From assembly GCA_001584585.1 (NCBI GenBank), contig LSYV01000050.1, positions 575,404 through 639,403 of the forward strand: a stretch of 64,000 nt of DNA. The letters run 5' to 3'. Positions 12,329 through 24,024 of this stretch are shown here, piece by piece; within the stretch, counting starts at the first letter, position 1; every line of letters starts with the position of its first letter. A program made the translations under genes and the position numbers. This DNA comes from Gonium pectorale (taxonomy: Eukaryota; Chlorophyta; Chlorophyceae; Chlamydomonadales; Volvocaceae). A model generated the notes under the pieces. It did not search any database. It saw only the letters and a program-made list of their open reading frames with translations, and was not told the DNA's origin.

Positions 12329-13929
12329 TCATGGCTCCATGTCCTCCGCCCGCCCCCCCGTCCCGTATTCCGGCCGCCCGGGCTCTGCACCAACGCCAGC
12401 CGCCACCCCAAGCTCGGCCCTGCCGCCTCCATCGGCTGCCCCGTCGGCACCACCGCGCGCCGCATGGTGGCACCCCGCGATGGCGCCCAGCACCTCCGCC
12501 ACCAGGCCCGCCATGCCCGCCTCGTCGCGGGCCACTCCCAGCAGCTGCCACCACGCCAGCCCCGCGTTGCGCGCCGGGCTGGGCAGCCAGACCTCCGCCC
12601 CGCTCAGCCGCACAGCCGCCTCCAGAATCGCCATACTGACCTCCCACGCCTCCCAGCCACCCTGCTCCTGCCCGGCCGCTGGCTGGCCCCCGGGCGGCTG
12701 GCACGCGGCCGGTAGCAGGCAGAGGCGGGTGTAGGTCCACAGGTCGTTGAGGAGGGACAGCGCGAGGCGCTGCAGGCCGGGTGCCAGCCGCAGCGTCCGT
12801 GCAGCGTTGAGCAGGCCCGCGTGGGGCTGCGAGACAACGACCTCAAACTGCAGCGCGCGCAGCAGCCGCTGCTCCGCTGTTATGAGCTCCTGCTTGGCTG
12901 CGTAGTAGTCGGCTCCTACCAGCACGCCGCAGCCTTGCACCGCCGCACGCAGGGCCGCCGCGGCGGCACCGGGGGCGCCGCGCTGGGGAAGCGGTGGCAG
13001 GATGGAGAGCGCCACGGCTGCCGAAGCCGCTGCAGCTGCCGTGTCGTCAGTTGACGTATCGCCTCTGCTATCGCCTCCGCCACCGCCGCCTCCGTCATCG
13101 CGTCCGCCAGCGCCACGATCGTCTGTCCCCACCTCACCGGGTTCCCGCCAAGGCCGCACGCCGGTACCTTCGTCTGTCAGCCCGCCAGCGTGCGAAGAGC
13201 CGCCTCCACCTGTTGCGCGGTCCTGGCCACCGTTGGCCGCTGCTGCTGCTTCCGCGCATGGCGCCGAAGCCGTTTCCTCGCTGTGCCGCAAGTGCGCGGC
13301 CTCTGGAGGCGGCAGGCCGTGCCGGTCCAGGTGGGAGACAATCTTGACAACGTTGAGAAGATGATTTATGGAGGTTGCGGCCTGCGGGATCGGGGGTCAG
13401 GCCGCAGCGGCGTGGCCGGCCGCGTTGGATGTTGCAGGGGTTATGTGTGCCATGCGGTAGCAGGGCGCGCACTACACTTCCCGGGCCGGTACGCACCTCT
13501 TCGACCTTTGATGCGAGCAGCATGCAGGCACCCAGGACAGCCTCCTGCGGAGGGCATGCCGGAGGTCCACGAATGCGGCAGCGCAACGCATCCGGACGAT
13601 TGATGGGCGAGAGGGTGGAGTCCCCCAGGAGAGTCCATGCGCGTGTATCACACGCGGAGCCGAGGGCCGAAGAGCGGGACTCGCGTCAGTGGACATTCCA
13701 GAGAGAATGTTTGGCCCGTGCCATCAGAGGGTCAGCTCACGTCTGCCGGGTCCATCTCCGGGTCAGCTTGGCGCCAACGGTGCAGGTAGGCAATCGTCGT
13801 CGCCACCGCGCGTGGTGACATCCTTAACAGGCACGCGCACGCCTTCAAGAGGCTGCACGGCCGAAAGTAGGGCACGGGGTACAGGTAGCTCTGCTGCTGC
13901 TTGTCGGACAATTGCTGCGTGCAAGCCAT
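12329..13929 (-). CDS. cyclin, CCNQ/FAM58-like
   Basis: Three exons: 13929-13741, 13544-13497 (only 48 nt) and 13381-12329, giving 429 residues with all junctions phase 0. The ATG is at 13929. Exon 1 holds the start of the first cyclin box (SPRAVATTIAYLHRW). Exon 2 adds the hallmark ACMLLASKVEE. Exon 3 begins AATSINHLLNVVKIVSHLDR. After a Gly/Ala/Asp-rich insertion of about 90 residues comes EQRLLRALQFEVVVSQPHA, then LALSLLNDLWTYTRLCLLP and a late AWWQLLGVARDE. The LRALQFEV-x-x-x-x-PH and WWQ elements match the cyclin Q family, partner of CDK10, better than cyclin K, L or C. The role as a CDK activator in transcription or cilium control is inferred from family. The N-terminus is short, so part of box 1 may be reduced. 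It shares a very short divergent promoter with the gene at 14111. Confidence 0.78.
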
Positions 13930-14110
13930 TCGTCCAACTAGTTATGTATAAACAAGATGGAAACTCACGAGTACTGTGCAAGACCAGCGCACTCACGCCA
14001 CTCAGCTTTCGGCTTTGAGGTGGTTGGTCGTGTTCTGGATTCGTTCACTTCCGGCGCTGCTCACCATTACCGGTATACTGCTACTCGGCTGTGCTTTTCA
14101 CTGTCAATGC
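13930..14110. promoter_or_regulatory. 181-bp divergent promoter
   Basis: The whole space between the ATG of the minus-strand cyclin gene (13929) and the chosen ATG of the plus-strand CRM gene (14111). If both starts are right, both 5' UTRs and both core promoters lie in 181 bp. No TATA-like element is obvious in either direction. Confidence 0.45.
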
Positions 14111-17100
14111 ATGAGCCTCACGGCGTTTGCATTGGCCGCCATGCAGCTCGGTCGGGTTAGCGCCCGAGGGCTGGCACCTCTGCCGCAACAATCGCGGCAA
14201 CTCTTCTATGCCATTAGCTTGAACCGCTTGCGTGACAGTTCGTTGCGTGCGGCTGCCGACGATGCCACCCCTGCGAACGAGGGGCAACCCGCCCCCACTG
14301 GTCGACGCGGGCGAAGCCTCTTCACGGCTGCCGAGGATGCGCCCCCGGGTGCTAACGAAACCAGCACATCAGCCAGGACGAGCCGGCGGGCGCTGGTGGA
14401 CATACACACCCAGTCCCTAGCGGAGGCGGGCATCGTGGTGGTGAGCGCGGGCCCTAACGGGCCAGGCACCATTTCGACGGCGCACGGCCATATCTTGCAA
14501 ATCCATGCGCCACTGCTGGCGCCACCGAAATAACCTTCGGGGCTCCCGGGCATTGGCGTTGCAAAACTCCCTTCCATTCCTCTCCCCGGACTGCCTCCGT
14601 TACCGTCACTGTACGGCCCCGGCCTTATTTCCCTACCACCTCTGCCTCCTGCGCCCCTTATGTAAGGCGCTCAACATTGGGGCGTATGCCCCATCGTATG
14701 CAGTTTGGTGTCCGCGCCGCGACCCGTTTCCCTTCATCATAACCCCGCCCCCCGCACCACCGTCTCCGTTGCCAACCGCCAACCGCCACCCTTCCTCGCA
14801 CCGCAGGATCGATTCGACATCGAGCGCAACCGCCTGGCCTCCGTGCGCCAGGCCATGCAGCGGGGCACACGCGGCTCGGCGCGCGCCGCCATCGCCCGGG
14901 AGCTGGAAGCCGCCGAGAAGCGGCTGTACCGCTCGGAGCGGCGCGTGCGGGAGCGGGAGCAAGGCGGCGAGGAGCGGGAGGGGGAGTGGAGGGGGCAGCA
15001 GCAGAAGGGCCGCGGCCGGGGCGGAGCAGAGGGCCCGCGCGGCGGAGGCGGCGGAGGCGGAGGCGGCGGAGGCGGAGGCGGCCGGGGGATGAGCCGGGTG
15101 CCCCGCCGGGAGTGGGAGCAGGAGCGGGAGCAGGAGCAGGAGGAGGAGCGGCCGCAGAGGCCCCAGGTGAGGCGGCAGCGGGCGATGTGGGTCTGGTCCG
15201 CACGGGGCGGCACGCGGGCGCTGCTTGGGGCATCGAGAGCGTGAACGACTCGGCAGAGGCGGGTGCGGGCCAGCGGCTGGGCAACCACGTCGCGTGGTTG
15301 GCGGCTTCCGTGTAGGCATGGGTCGCGGTGTGTGTCGCGTCCCGTCCCATCCGCAGCGGCTGCACACGGCGGCTGCTCCAGTCGGGGTCCTACGCAGCCA
15401 GGCCCGCGCCCCGATGGGTGTCGTTAGGGTGGGGTTATGGGGTGCTGTGCACCGAGTGTGTCGCCCGCCCACGGCATGGTCCCTGGAGCCGCTGCCCAGC
15501 CCGCCACGCGCCCACGGCAGTCCCTTGGCCTATATTGCCCACTCCGCACCGCCGCCGCCACACGGCTGTCACCGCCTCCTTCCCCCCACAATTTTCTGCT
15601 CGACGGTCATCAGTCAGCTTTTGCCCATGGACTGAATAGCAACCCCCCCACCCCGGCCCGGCCGCCAACGCAAACGCTGCTACTCCTCGCCGTGGCCCCT
15701 CCCCTAGGCCCTCGCGCATGTCAGCCCGGCTGACGGCCCCAGGCAGCCGCTTGCCTCCTCCTTGCCAAGTTGGTTCGTTGTCCGCCGCCCCCCCCCCGTC
15801 CTTGGCCACGGACTGAGTACCATCCCCCCGGCCCTTGACAGATGTCGGAAGAGGAGCGGAAAGAGTTGGAGCGGCAGCGCATCAAGAGCTCCGCCGCAGC
15901 CGCCCTCAAGATGACCCTGGCGCGGCGGCAGGCGACTGCGGCGGCACAGGCGGCGGCACAGGCCGCCGCCAGCAGAGCCAACCAGCCTGCCGTTGACGGT
16001 GACGACTCTGACGAGGACGAAATGGAGGAGGGCGAGGTAAGGGACGGTGTGTGGCATGCACGCAAGAAAAAACTCGGTCACACATCCTCACGAATACCAG
16101 CACAGCTGGCACTGTGCTTTGGTGCCAGCACAGTACCAGCAGACGTACTGTAAGCAAGCAAGCAGCTCAGACGGTGTATGGTGGGCGATGTGTGGTGGGA
16201 TGGCCCGGTAGGGAGGCCCGGTAGGGAGGCCCGGTAGGGAGGCCCGGTAGGGAGGCCCGGTAGGGAGGCCCGGTAGGGAGGCCCGGTAGGGAGGCCCGGT
16301 AGGGAGGCCCGGTAGGGAGGCCCGGTAGGGAGGCCCGGTAGGGAGGCCCGGTAGGGAGGCCCGGTAGGGAGGCCCGGTAGGGAGGCCCGGTAGGGAGGCC
16401 CTGGGCACGTGCCCCCTTGCAGCTGCATGTCCCAAGGGCCAGGAGCAAAACCCAAAATACCAGTAAGCTGCTCCGTTCCGCGTCCCTGCTCCGTGCGTTG
16501 CCGTACCGGCATGGCGGCACGCCTGGGGGATGCGTCGACGTGACGTCTTCCCCCGTGTGCCATCTCTCGGACCCCCACCGCGCGTTCCCCTCATCCACGG
16601 CGGTGGCGGTGGCCTGCCATGCAGGTGGGGGAGATCTTCTCGCTGGAGGACCAGATCCGGGAGCTGGGCGGATCTGCCGCGGCGGGGGTCCACCCCAGGT
16701 TCCTTGGGCCCAAGCTCTTCCACAACCTGCCGCCGGTGAGCGCGTTGGGGAGCGGGGGGGGGGCCTCAGTCCCCGGCAGGCGTTGACCCGCCGTGCTCGT
16801 GCTGAGCCCCTGCTGGTCGTACGCCGGCGTCATGCATTGAATGCACGAATTTCTTTTTTTCGTGAGAGTCAAACTCCTCACCGCCAGCTCGGGCTTCGTC
16901 CCCTTCTTGCCGCCGACTTGCGGCGGGCCATGCTGCTGTGTCGTTGCGGGGCGATGCGGCGCGCCGTGTCGTTTCGTGTCGTGTCGTAGGCTTCCCGGGG
17001 CTGGTCACGAGGCGTGCGCGAGGGGTGGTGGTTGTCCCCGCGCGGCCGTGCTTGAGGGTGGGCGCCGTGTCGGGGTCCGCACTGCCCGTTGCGAGGGCGT

Positions 17101-20100
17101 GGCGACCGTCCGCCCGCGCGCGCGCACCCCCTCCCCATGCGCCATGCCGCTCCCCCCCCCCCTTTGCCCAACTCCACGCCTGCTGCGGCCATCGACCCTG
17201 CTCCCCCGTCCCCCTCAGGACCTGAACCTCAGGCTGCTTGAGAAGGTCATGGAGGGTCGCCAGTCAGGCATGCCCGAGATACAAGTTGGTGAGAGACGCG
17301 GGGGGTGGGCTGGGGCAGCGCGGGGGCGTCGCGGCTTCGTGTCGCATAGGCCTTGATGCCTTGTGACATATGCGCTTGAAGGCATCGTTGTTGTGCCCGG
17401 GGCGCAAGTGCCGTGGCAGCCCTGCGACGGCGTCGCCCAATCCACCCCACCCCGCCCCAGGCGCCTCGGGCATCACCCGCGGCCTGCTCGCGTCCATCCA
17501 ACTCAACTGGCGGACCCACGAACTCGTCAAGCTGCGCATCCGGGACCGGAGGAAGACCGCCAAGAAGTACCTCCCGTACATTACGAAGGTACGGTATGCC
17601 CGTGTGTAACCGCACGTGCGGGCCGCCGTACGTGCGGGGAGGAGAGGTGGAGCGACCGGCTGGCCAGCCAGCCGGGCGCCGCTGCCGCAGCGCCACACCG
17701 ATACGGCCGCACGCGCTCACACCCGGCACCCCTCCCTCCTCCCCTGCACCCCCTCCATGCGCCGTCACTCGCAGAGCACATCCCAGCCCCCTCCGCGCCC
17801 ACCACCCGACACCCTGGCCACCCCCCACTTCCGCCTCCCCTGCTGGATGCGCCATTCCCGTCGTGTAGGCCTCCTCGCTCGATTCCTTGTTGCCCGACCG
17901 GCGCCCGGCGCCGTTTCCGCTTGGTTCCCCCGGTACGGTGTTCTTAAAGCACGCAGCCGGCACGCACGCAGCCCTTCCGACCCCTCAGCGCCTCCCCAGG
18001 CCCCCCGTCCCGGCCTCTCAGCCCCCCCTCCCGGCCTCCGCTCCCGGCCTCTCAGCCCCCCCCTGGCCCCCCTTCTTCTCAGCCCTCCCCCCGGCCCCCA
18101 CCGCCCCCAGGTGGTCGAGGCGTTCGAGTCCATGACTGGCGGCGTTGTGGTGTGGCGCTCGGGCCGCTCAATGTGGTTGTACCGGGGCGAAAGCTACAAG
18201 CCGCAGGACCGTGAGTGCGGGGGCGGGGCGGGGAGGGGAGGGGCACGGAGAGGGGTCTTCCCACATGGTGCGGTCACGCCCCCTTTTCACACACACACAA
18301 ACAACACACACACATATACACACATAATGACATAAAGGACACCGTTACGCATACCTAACGCACAAAGAACACACTCGGGCTGCCGGCCGCTTTGCTGCCT
18401 CGTTTTCGACCTGCTTTAAGCCTTCCGTCACTCATACGTAACACATACAAAAGAAGATGTCTGAACGCACCGTCACACATAGAAGAAGGAACACTGGTTG
18501 GGAGAAGTGCGATGCTGACACGGTTTCGCGCACCTGCCCACGTGCCGCAGCCAACAAAATCCGGGAGGAGACGCTCGGCAAGCGGGACGTGGACCTGGGG
18601 GGCAACCCGCTGCTCAGCGCGGCGGTGCCGCTAGCGGGGCGGCACGTCGAGATACCCGGGGTGAGTCCGGGCTGGCAACAGGGGCACGGACACGAGCGGG
18701 CAACAGGGGCACGGACACGAGCGGGCAACAGGGGCACGGACACGAGCGGGCAATAGGGGCACGGACGGGCAACAGGGTGGGCGGTGGGTGGCTCGCGTGG
18801 GTAGATTGGGGGAGCTGCGGCAATGGCCAGGATGATGCACAGGGTTTTGCTCAGCCCCCAGTCCTACCTGGCCCCTCCTGCCACCAAAGCCTGTTTCTCA
18901 AACCCCTCCCGCGGCGCGCGCACCACGCTACGCATTCGCTTCGAATGTAGCCAGCCAGCCCTAGCGCTTCACGGCGCGACGCCACCCTCCCCGACCTTCG
19001 GATCGCCCACAACCTTTGGGAACCGGCGGACGGTCATATGCTGCTGGCGTCCAGCCCGTTACCATGAAACCATATTCTACAACATTTCCTGCCCCATGAT
19101 TCCCTCAGTCTTGCGCTACACACCCAACTAACCCCCGTCGGCGCTGCCGCAGGCGCCGCACGGCGGCTACCTGACCCACGGGTCACCATTCGAGCCAGCT
19201 CCGAAGGCCGTGGCGACGGCAGCGGAGGCGAAGGGCCTGGCGGTCAAGGGTTCCAAGGCGGCCAAGGCGGCGGCGGGCGCAGCCTCCGCTCCCGCTCCCT
19301 CCGTGGGGACGCCGCTGCCCGGCCCGCTGCCGCCGCTGCCCCCCGGCGAGCGGGTGGCTGTGCTGTTCCTGCACGATGCGTTCGGGCTGGGCAGCCCCAC
19401 CTCCCAGCAGCACAGCAAGCAGGTGCGGGATGGGGCACCGCAGGGGGCGGCGCGGGCGGGCATGAGGACCCGCGCACGCCCACAGAGCACATGTGAAATA
19501 CTAGTTTGAAACGGCTTCCGCCTTCCTATCACCCACTTACCCCCACCCGGTCCCTTGGCGCCCGTCGCCTCCCTCCTCCCGAACACCTTTGCCCGCGTCC
19601 TCCAGAGGCAGGCCCGCCTGCTCTGAAGCCGCATCCCACCGCCCCCGCCCGACCTCTCCACCCACTCCCACACGCCCGCGGCTGGATGGCCGCTGCACTC
19701 GCTGCTGTGGTCCTCTTTCCCCTGCCCACCTGCCCACCCGCAGGCTGTGCTAGGCCGCATTTTACCTCGCGGCAGACCTAAACACTCGACAGATGGCAGC
19801 CCCCAACCCCAACCCCGCACACCCCATTCCGTCGCGAGAATGCGTCCCAACCTCTACCCTCCCCACCCCCCAGGCCACCTGCATAATCCAAACACTCGCG
19901 TTGGAGCTCCCCTCTTCCTCTTGTTGACGTGCCTCCGTGCTCGGCATCACCCTCAAATCCCACACATCCCCGACGGGTGCACCGCCGGCCGCGCAGGTGG
20001 CCGACCGGCTGTCGTCGCTGCTGGGCGGCGCGCCCGTGCTTCTGCCAGACCTTCTGGAGGGCGGCAAGGAGGCCTGGCGGGGGCCCGAGTGGCCGCCCGC

Positions 20101-22756
20101 AAAGGCCATCCACGAGCGGCACCACGGGTGGCTGGGAAGCAAGGAACCGGGCCGGGGCAACTGGCTCTCAGTGGGTGAGCCGTGGCGGGTGGGATGCGCG
20201 GGGCGGGGACTTGAGTTTTAGAGGGTGAGTGATCAGCGCTGCCAATGCGGACCAGCCGGGGACGTGCGCGCCTCTCTGCCCGCGCACCGGAAAACCCTCA
20301 CTCGCGTCTGCGCCCCTTGCAGTACTCTAGGAATGTGCGCCAAGCGAGCTTCTTCAGTTAAATCATCCTATGACCGCTCTCCCCTGCCCCGTCCTCCTCC
20401 CGCCCCCCCCCCCTCTCGCCGCAGCCCCGCTGGTCGACGCCGCCCTGGCCTACCTGCGCGGCCCCGAGGTGGGCGCCACCCGCATAGCCCTGGTGGGCAC
20501 CGGCTGGGGCGGCTGGCTGGCGGCGCACGCGCTGGCCGCGGACGCGGTCGCGCTGGCCCGGGCACGGGGCGCGGCAGCGCAGGCAGCGGAGGCGGCGGAG
20601 GCAGGGTCGGGGGCTGAGACCCCGGCGCCGCCGGTGGCGACGCCCCTGAAGCTGGCGGGCGTCCTGGCGAAGAAGGCAGACGCCGCGGCGGCGGCGCTGG
20701 CGGAGGCGGATCCGGCGACCACGGCGGCGGGCCTGAACTTCTGCTGCGCCCTGATCGCGTCGGCCAACCACTTCTTTGACGACGAGGAGGCGGTGTGCCG
20801 GAGCATTGTGGTGGGTGGGGCGCGGCGTGTGGGAGGGCGGCGGGCGGCAGGGGGGCGAGGCAGGGAGGGCGATGCAGTGCGGCGACGCGTGAGGCAGTGC
20901 TCATGTTGGCTCCTGACGGCAGGAGGGCAGCTCAGGGGCTGTAGCATGGGCAGGGTACTTCGCGAAGACAGAGAAGCAGGAGGCAAAGGGGACGGCTGTG
21001 TGGAGTAAACGTCCAGGGTGCAGATGCGCCGGTGGTAAACTGGAGCGGCGCAGTTGAAGAGCAGGGGTGGTGCCGGTTTAGCGGACATGGGGCCCGTGCA
21101 GCAGCGGCGCTGCTGGGATCGCAGACAGCGGCTGCCCTGCAGCCTTTTTTGTGCCGACCGTTGCACCAGGTGGTCTCATCCTCTCCCCGCACACATTTGC
21201 GCGGCAGCGCGGCCCCCGCCCACTTCTAGCACGAACTCCCTCCCTCCCTCCGCCAGGTGCCCATCGCCTTCGTGTGCAGCCGCTGGGACCCCATGGAGAA
21301 GTTCCAGCTGCACCTTGGGGCGCCCCTGGTGGACAGCTGCGCGTTCAAGCGGTTCGGAAAGCTGGACCCGGGGTTCTTCGGGAGGCAGGTGGGCCGCTGC
21401 GGCCGGCTACTGGAGGGCGGGTGGCGGGCATCAAGGCATGACGAGGAGGGCAGGCGTGGAGGGTTTGGGTGGCGCGAGGGGTTTGGTAAGGAGCGGGGAG
21501 TGTAGGCCAGGAAGTGGGGCCCGGCGCGTATTCGGGCGCACGGGGCCTGGGGAGGTGGGCGCCTGGAGCGGAGGCGTGGCACCTTTGTCGTGACCACCTC
21601 CCCACACCCCACGCTCCCAGTATAAGGACACGCACGCCTAGACATGGATGGACGCGGCACAACTGACTACCCCACGCAGTCCTCGCGTAGCTTACTACAA
21701 CCAACCCCCTTACTGACATCGCCCGTCTTCGCACGACGGGCTTCAGTGCTGAGCACCGTATCGGTGCCTGCTCGGGCTTGCTCACCCGGCATTGTACCCA
21801 TTGCCCGCCCGCCCCGCCCCGCCCAGCCCATCCCCTTCCCCATCCCCATCCCCCGCCCCGCCCTGCCAGGCCAAGTGGCACGACGCGAAGGAGGCCAAGC
21901 AGGCGACGCAGGTGCGCGTGCGGCTGAGTGCGGGCCGTGGCCTGGGCCTGGGCCAGGGCCTGGGCCCTTGCTACGTGCATTATCAGCGCGCCTGCCTCGC
22001 TGCGTGCCTCTTGATGCGGAGCATGTCCGGGCGGTGTGCCTCCCTGCAGCCGTTGGCGTCGGCCAGCTCCGAACCCCACCCTCCCCCGCGCCCTGCCACT
22101 GCGCCGCACCCTAACGTGTTTGCTGTCCCGCTTCCCCGCCGACCCCACCGCTCCAGGCGCTGCTGCTGGGCGCCAGCTTCTTGCGCTGGCACGCCGCCCG
22201 CGACGCAGAGGCCGAGACCTTTATCCGACTGCACTGCATGGTGGGCCGCAGCGGGGTGGGCGAGAAGCAGGTCTACAACCTCAACTTCCCCTGGCTGGAG
22301 CAGGTGGGGCTGCACAGGCGGCGGGGCATGGTGGGAGGGCAAGTGGGACTCGCTGGGCAGGCTTCGAGCGCAACGAACCTCTCTCGGCTCTGAAACCAAG
22401 ACCGGTTGGCAGATTCGGAGGCGGACTATGGGGCTGTCTTTTCCTGGGTCATGAACGTGCTAGGCAAGGAGTTAAGCCATGGTACGGGCGTAGCGACGGG
22501 CCCCTACAGCCGCAGAGCGCCCCTGTGGGGATGCTGCCTAACGCCCCTGTTGGCGGATCCGCAGGTCAAGCTGTACAAGGGGCACGAGAAGGAGAAGGCG
22601 CGGGCCGCCGCCGCCGCCAGCGGCGGTGCACCCGAGGAGGCCGCTGCTGCTTCCAATGCCAGGGAGGTCAAGCCGAAGCCCAAGCTCAGGTCCAAGTCGC
22701 CCAGCTGGGGCCGCGGCCAGACGGCGGCCAAGGCCAGGGCCCGGAGCCAGGGATGA
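14111..22756 (+). CDS. CRM-domain / dienelactone-hydrolase-like fusion protein
   Basis: Fifteen exons: 14111-14440, 14807-15166, 15842-16036, 16625-16735, 17219-17288, 17461-17588, 18111-18210, 18551-18660, 19153-19422, 19997-20174, 20425-20810, 21257-21388, 21870-21911, 22157-22303, 22565-22756; 2,751 nt, 916 residues. The N-terminus (Arg/Ser/Ala-rich, no acids for about 45 residues) looks like an organelle transit peptide. Exon 2 is a charged helix with a Gly-rich run. Residues about 326-435 form a CRM (YhbY) RNA-binding domain: GASGITRG at 356-363, NWRTHELVKL, TGGVVVWRSGRSMWLYRGESY. CRM proteins act in plastid group II intron splicing and ribosome maturation. Residues about 540-850 resemble dienelactone hydrolase: VAVLFLHDAFGLGS, VLLPDLLEGG, an elbow GTGWGG (642-647) and VPIAFVCSRWD with D757. 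The expected nucleophile position is Gly644 and no catalytic HG motif follows, so this half is probably non-catalytic. The join at 18660/19153 is phase 0 on both sides. First-exon choice is the weakest point. Confidence 0.75.
16204..16398. repeat. 13-bp minisatellite, 15 copies, in an intron
   Basis: Fifteen head-to-tail copies of CCCGGTAGGGAGG with no visible variation, inside the intron 16037-16624 of the CRM gene. Read on the minus strand all frames stay open and give a false Gly-Leu-Pro-Thr-Gly-Pro repeat. Confidence 0.95.
18288..18326. repeat. CA-rich microsatellite in an intron
   Basis: An imperfect CA run with CAA and TATA interruptions, within the intron 18211-18550 of the CRM gene. 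Confidence 0.85.
18675..18775. repeat. 25-bp minisatellite, about four copies, in an intron
   Basis: Copies of a 25-bp unit starting GCAACAGGGGCACGGACACG at 18675, 18700, 18725 and 18750 (last with CAATAGG), then a shortened partial copy at 18769. It lies in the intron 18661-19152, exactly between the CRM and hydrolase coding parts. Confidence 0.85.
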
Positions 22757-24024
22757 GGGCGCTGGCTTGTGGCTCCTGGCACGGCGTCGCGAGCCCGACA
22801 GCTGCGTTGCCAATAACGCGGGCCGAATAGGTCGAATGACTGTTTCGTACGCATGACATATTGAAAGTCGTGACTTTGGGAGTGTGTGCGGGCCGCTTCG
22901 CCCAGGATGAGTTTGCGCATTGAGTCGACCGATCTAAGGGACGCACCGACCGACTAGGGTTTGGTTACTGACGGGGTGCAGAATTCTTGCGGCCGCCGTG
23001 CCGCGGCCTTTCCAGCTGTGCGCAGACCTGCCCTGTATGAGTGAACAGGCGTGGCTGACGTGTGGGCTGACGGCCAAAGTCATGTGCGCGGCAGCACGAC
23101 CGCTCAGTCGTGCCCTTAGCTTGCTGTTGCATCTCTGGGGCTGGGGGCGCCACGGGCGACGAGGTTGCGGCTGGGGAGGTTGGTGGGGCGCATTAGGTGG
23201 TGGGCCGCGGGGCCCTAGCCAACGAGGAGGGGGTCACGCTGAAAGTGTAGCGCAGTTGCACGTGACGCTGATGCGTCGTGCACGCCGTCCAGCCTCGGAA
23301 GGCATAGCTGTCAACGTTCGCTTGGAGCGTGCTCATATTTGTGCAGGCGTGTGCTGGGTGATAAAAGAGAAACCTGCAGGGAGTGGGTGCTCCCGGTGCT
23401 CCTTCGTACAGTAAACCGTTTGTGAGTTGGCTATGCTTGGCTGCGGGGCGTGCCGCTCTAACCTGGAGAGTGCGCCCCTGACAAAGGCTTTTAGAAAATC
23501 TTCAGGGTAGAAGCTTATGGAACACGCTGGACTTGCTACCCTTTGCCGCCGGGCAGGGCCCCGCCGTCTTGCCGCCGATCAGCTGAACCTAATCGGGCCG
23601 AGCCGACACGCTGCAATCGCTGCAATCGCTGCGCACGACGCACGACTTGCCGCCTTCGTGCAGTCTAACCGTCGTGCGGCCATGTTCGTTTTCCCTTGTT
23701 TCGCTCAGGGACCAAGGAGGTGCCGATCGATGTTTCAAGACATTTGCGTAGAAGAACGGCGCGTGAAGCCCTGATTAGGCTGAACCGTTGGACTGATTCC
23801 ACTAACTCCCGTCGTAGGCTGTCCTTTATGCAGTTTCGCACTCGCCTGGCCAATGGACCGTGCCTCGAACTCCAAATACCTAATCAAAATGTGTTACCCC
23901 ACAGGACACGATGGCTTGCAGGCGCTGGCCAGTTTCACGCTTCTGCTTGCTGCCAACCTAATATAGATGACAAAACCACGGGAACTAGCGCAAGTTACTC
24001 GGTCCTAATTGCTCTGCCCTGTCA
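22757..24024. other. intergenic region between two plus-strand genes
   Basis: Presumed 3' UTR of the CRM gene and promoter of the next gene. Composition drops in GC from about 23450 on. I found no TGTAA near the upstream stop and no coding exon that joins either neighbour. Confidence 0.45.

Noticed and set aside
16088..16723. Collagen-like minus-strand frame (Gly-Leu-Pro-Thr-Gly-Pro repeats)
   Set aside because: Produced solely by the 13-bp minisatellite in an intron. A 13-bp unit with no stop in any frame always gives such a pattern.
18661..18756. CRM protein ending by read-through into the repeat (stop TAG near 18754)
   Set aside because: GTGAGT at 18661 is a strong donor, and the downstream exon at 19153 is in phase. 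The added residues would only be repeat translation. It is still the main alternative to the fusion model.
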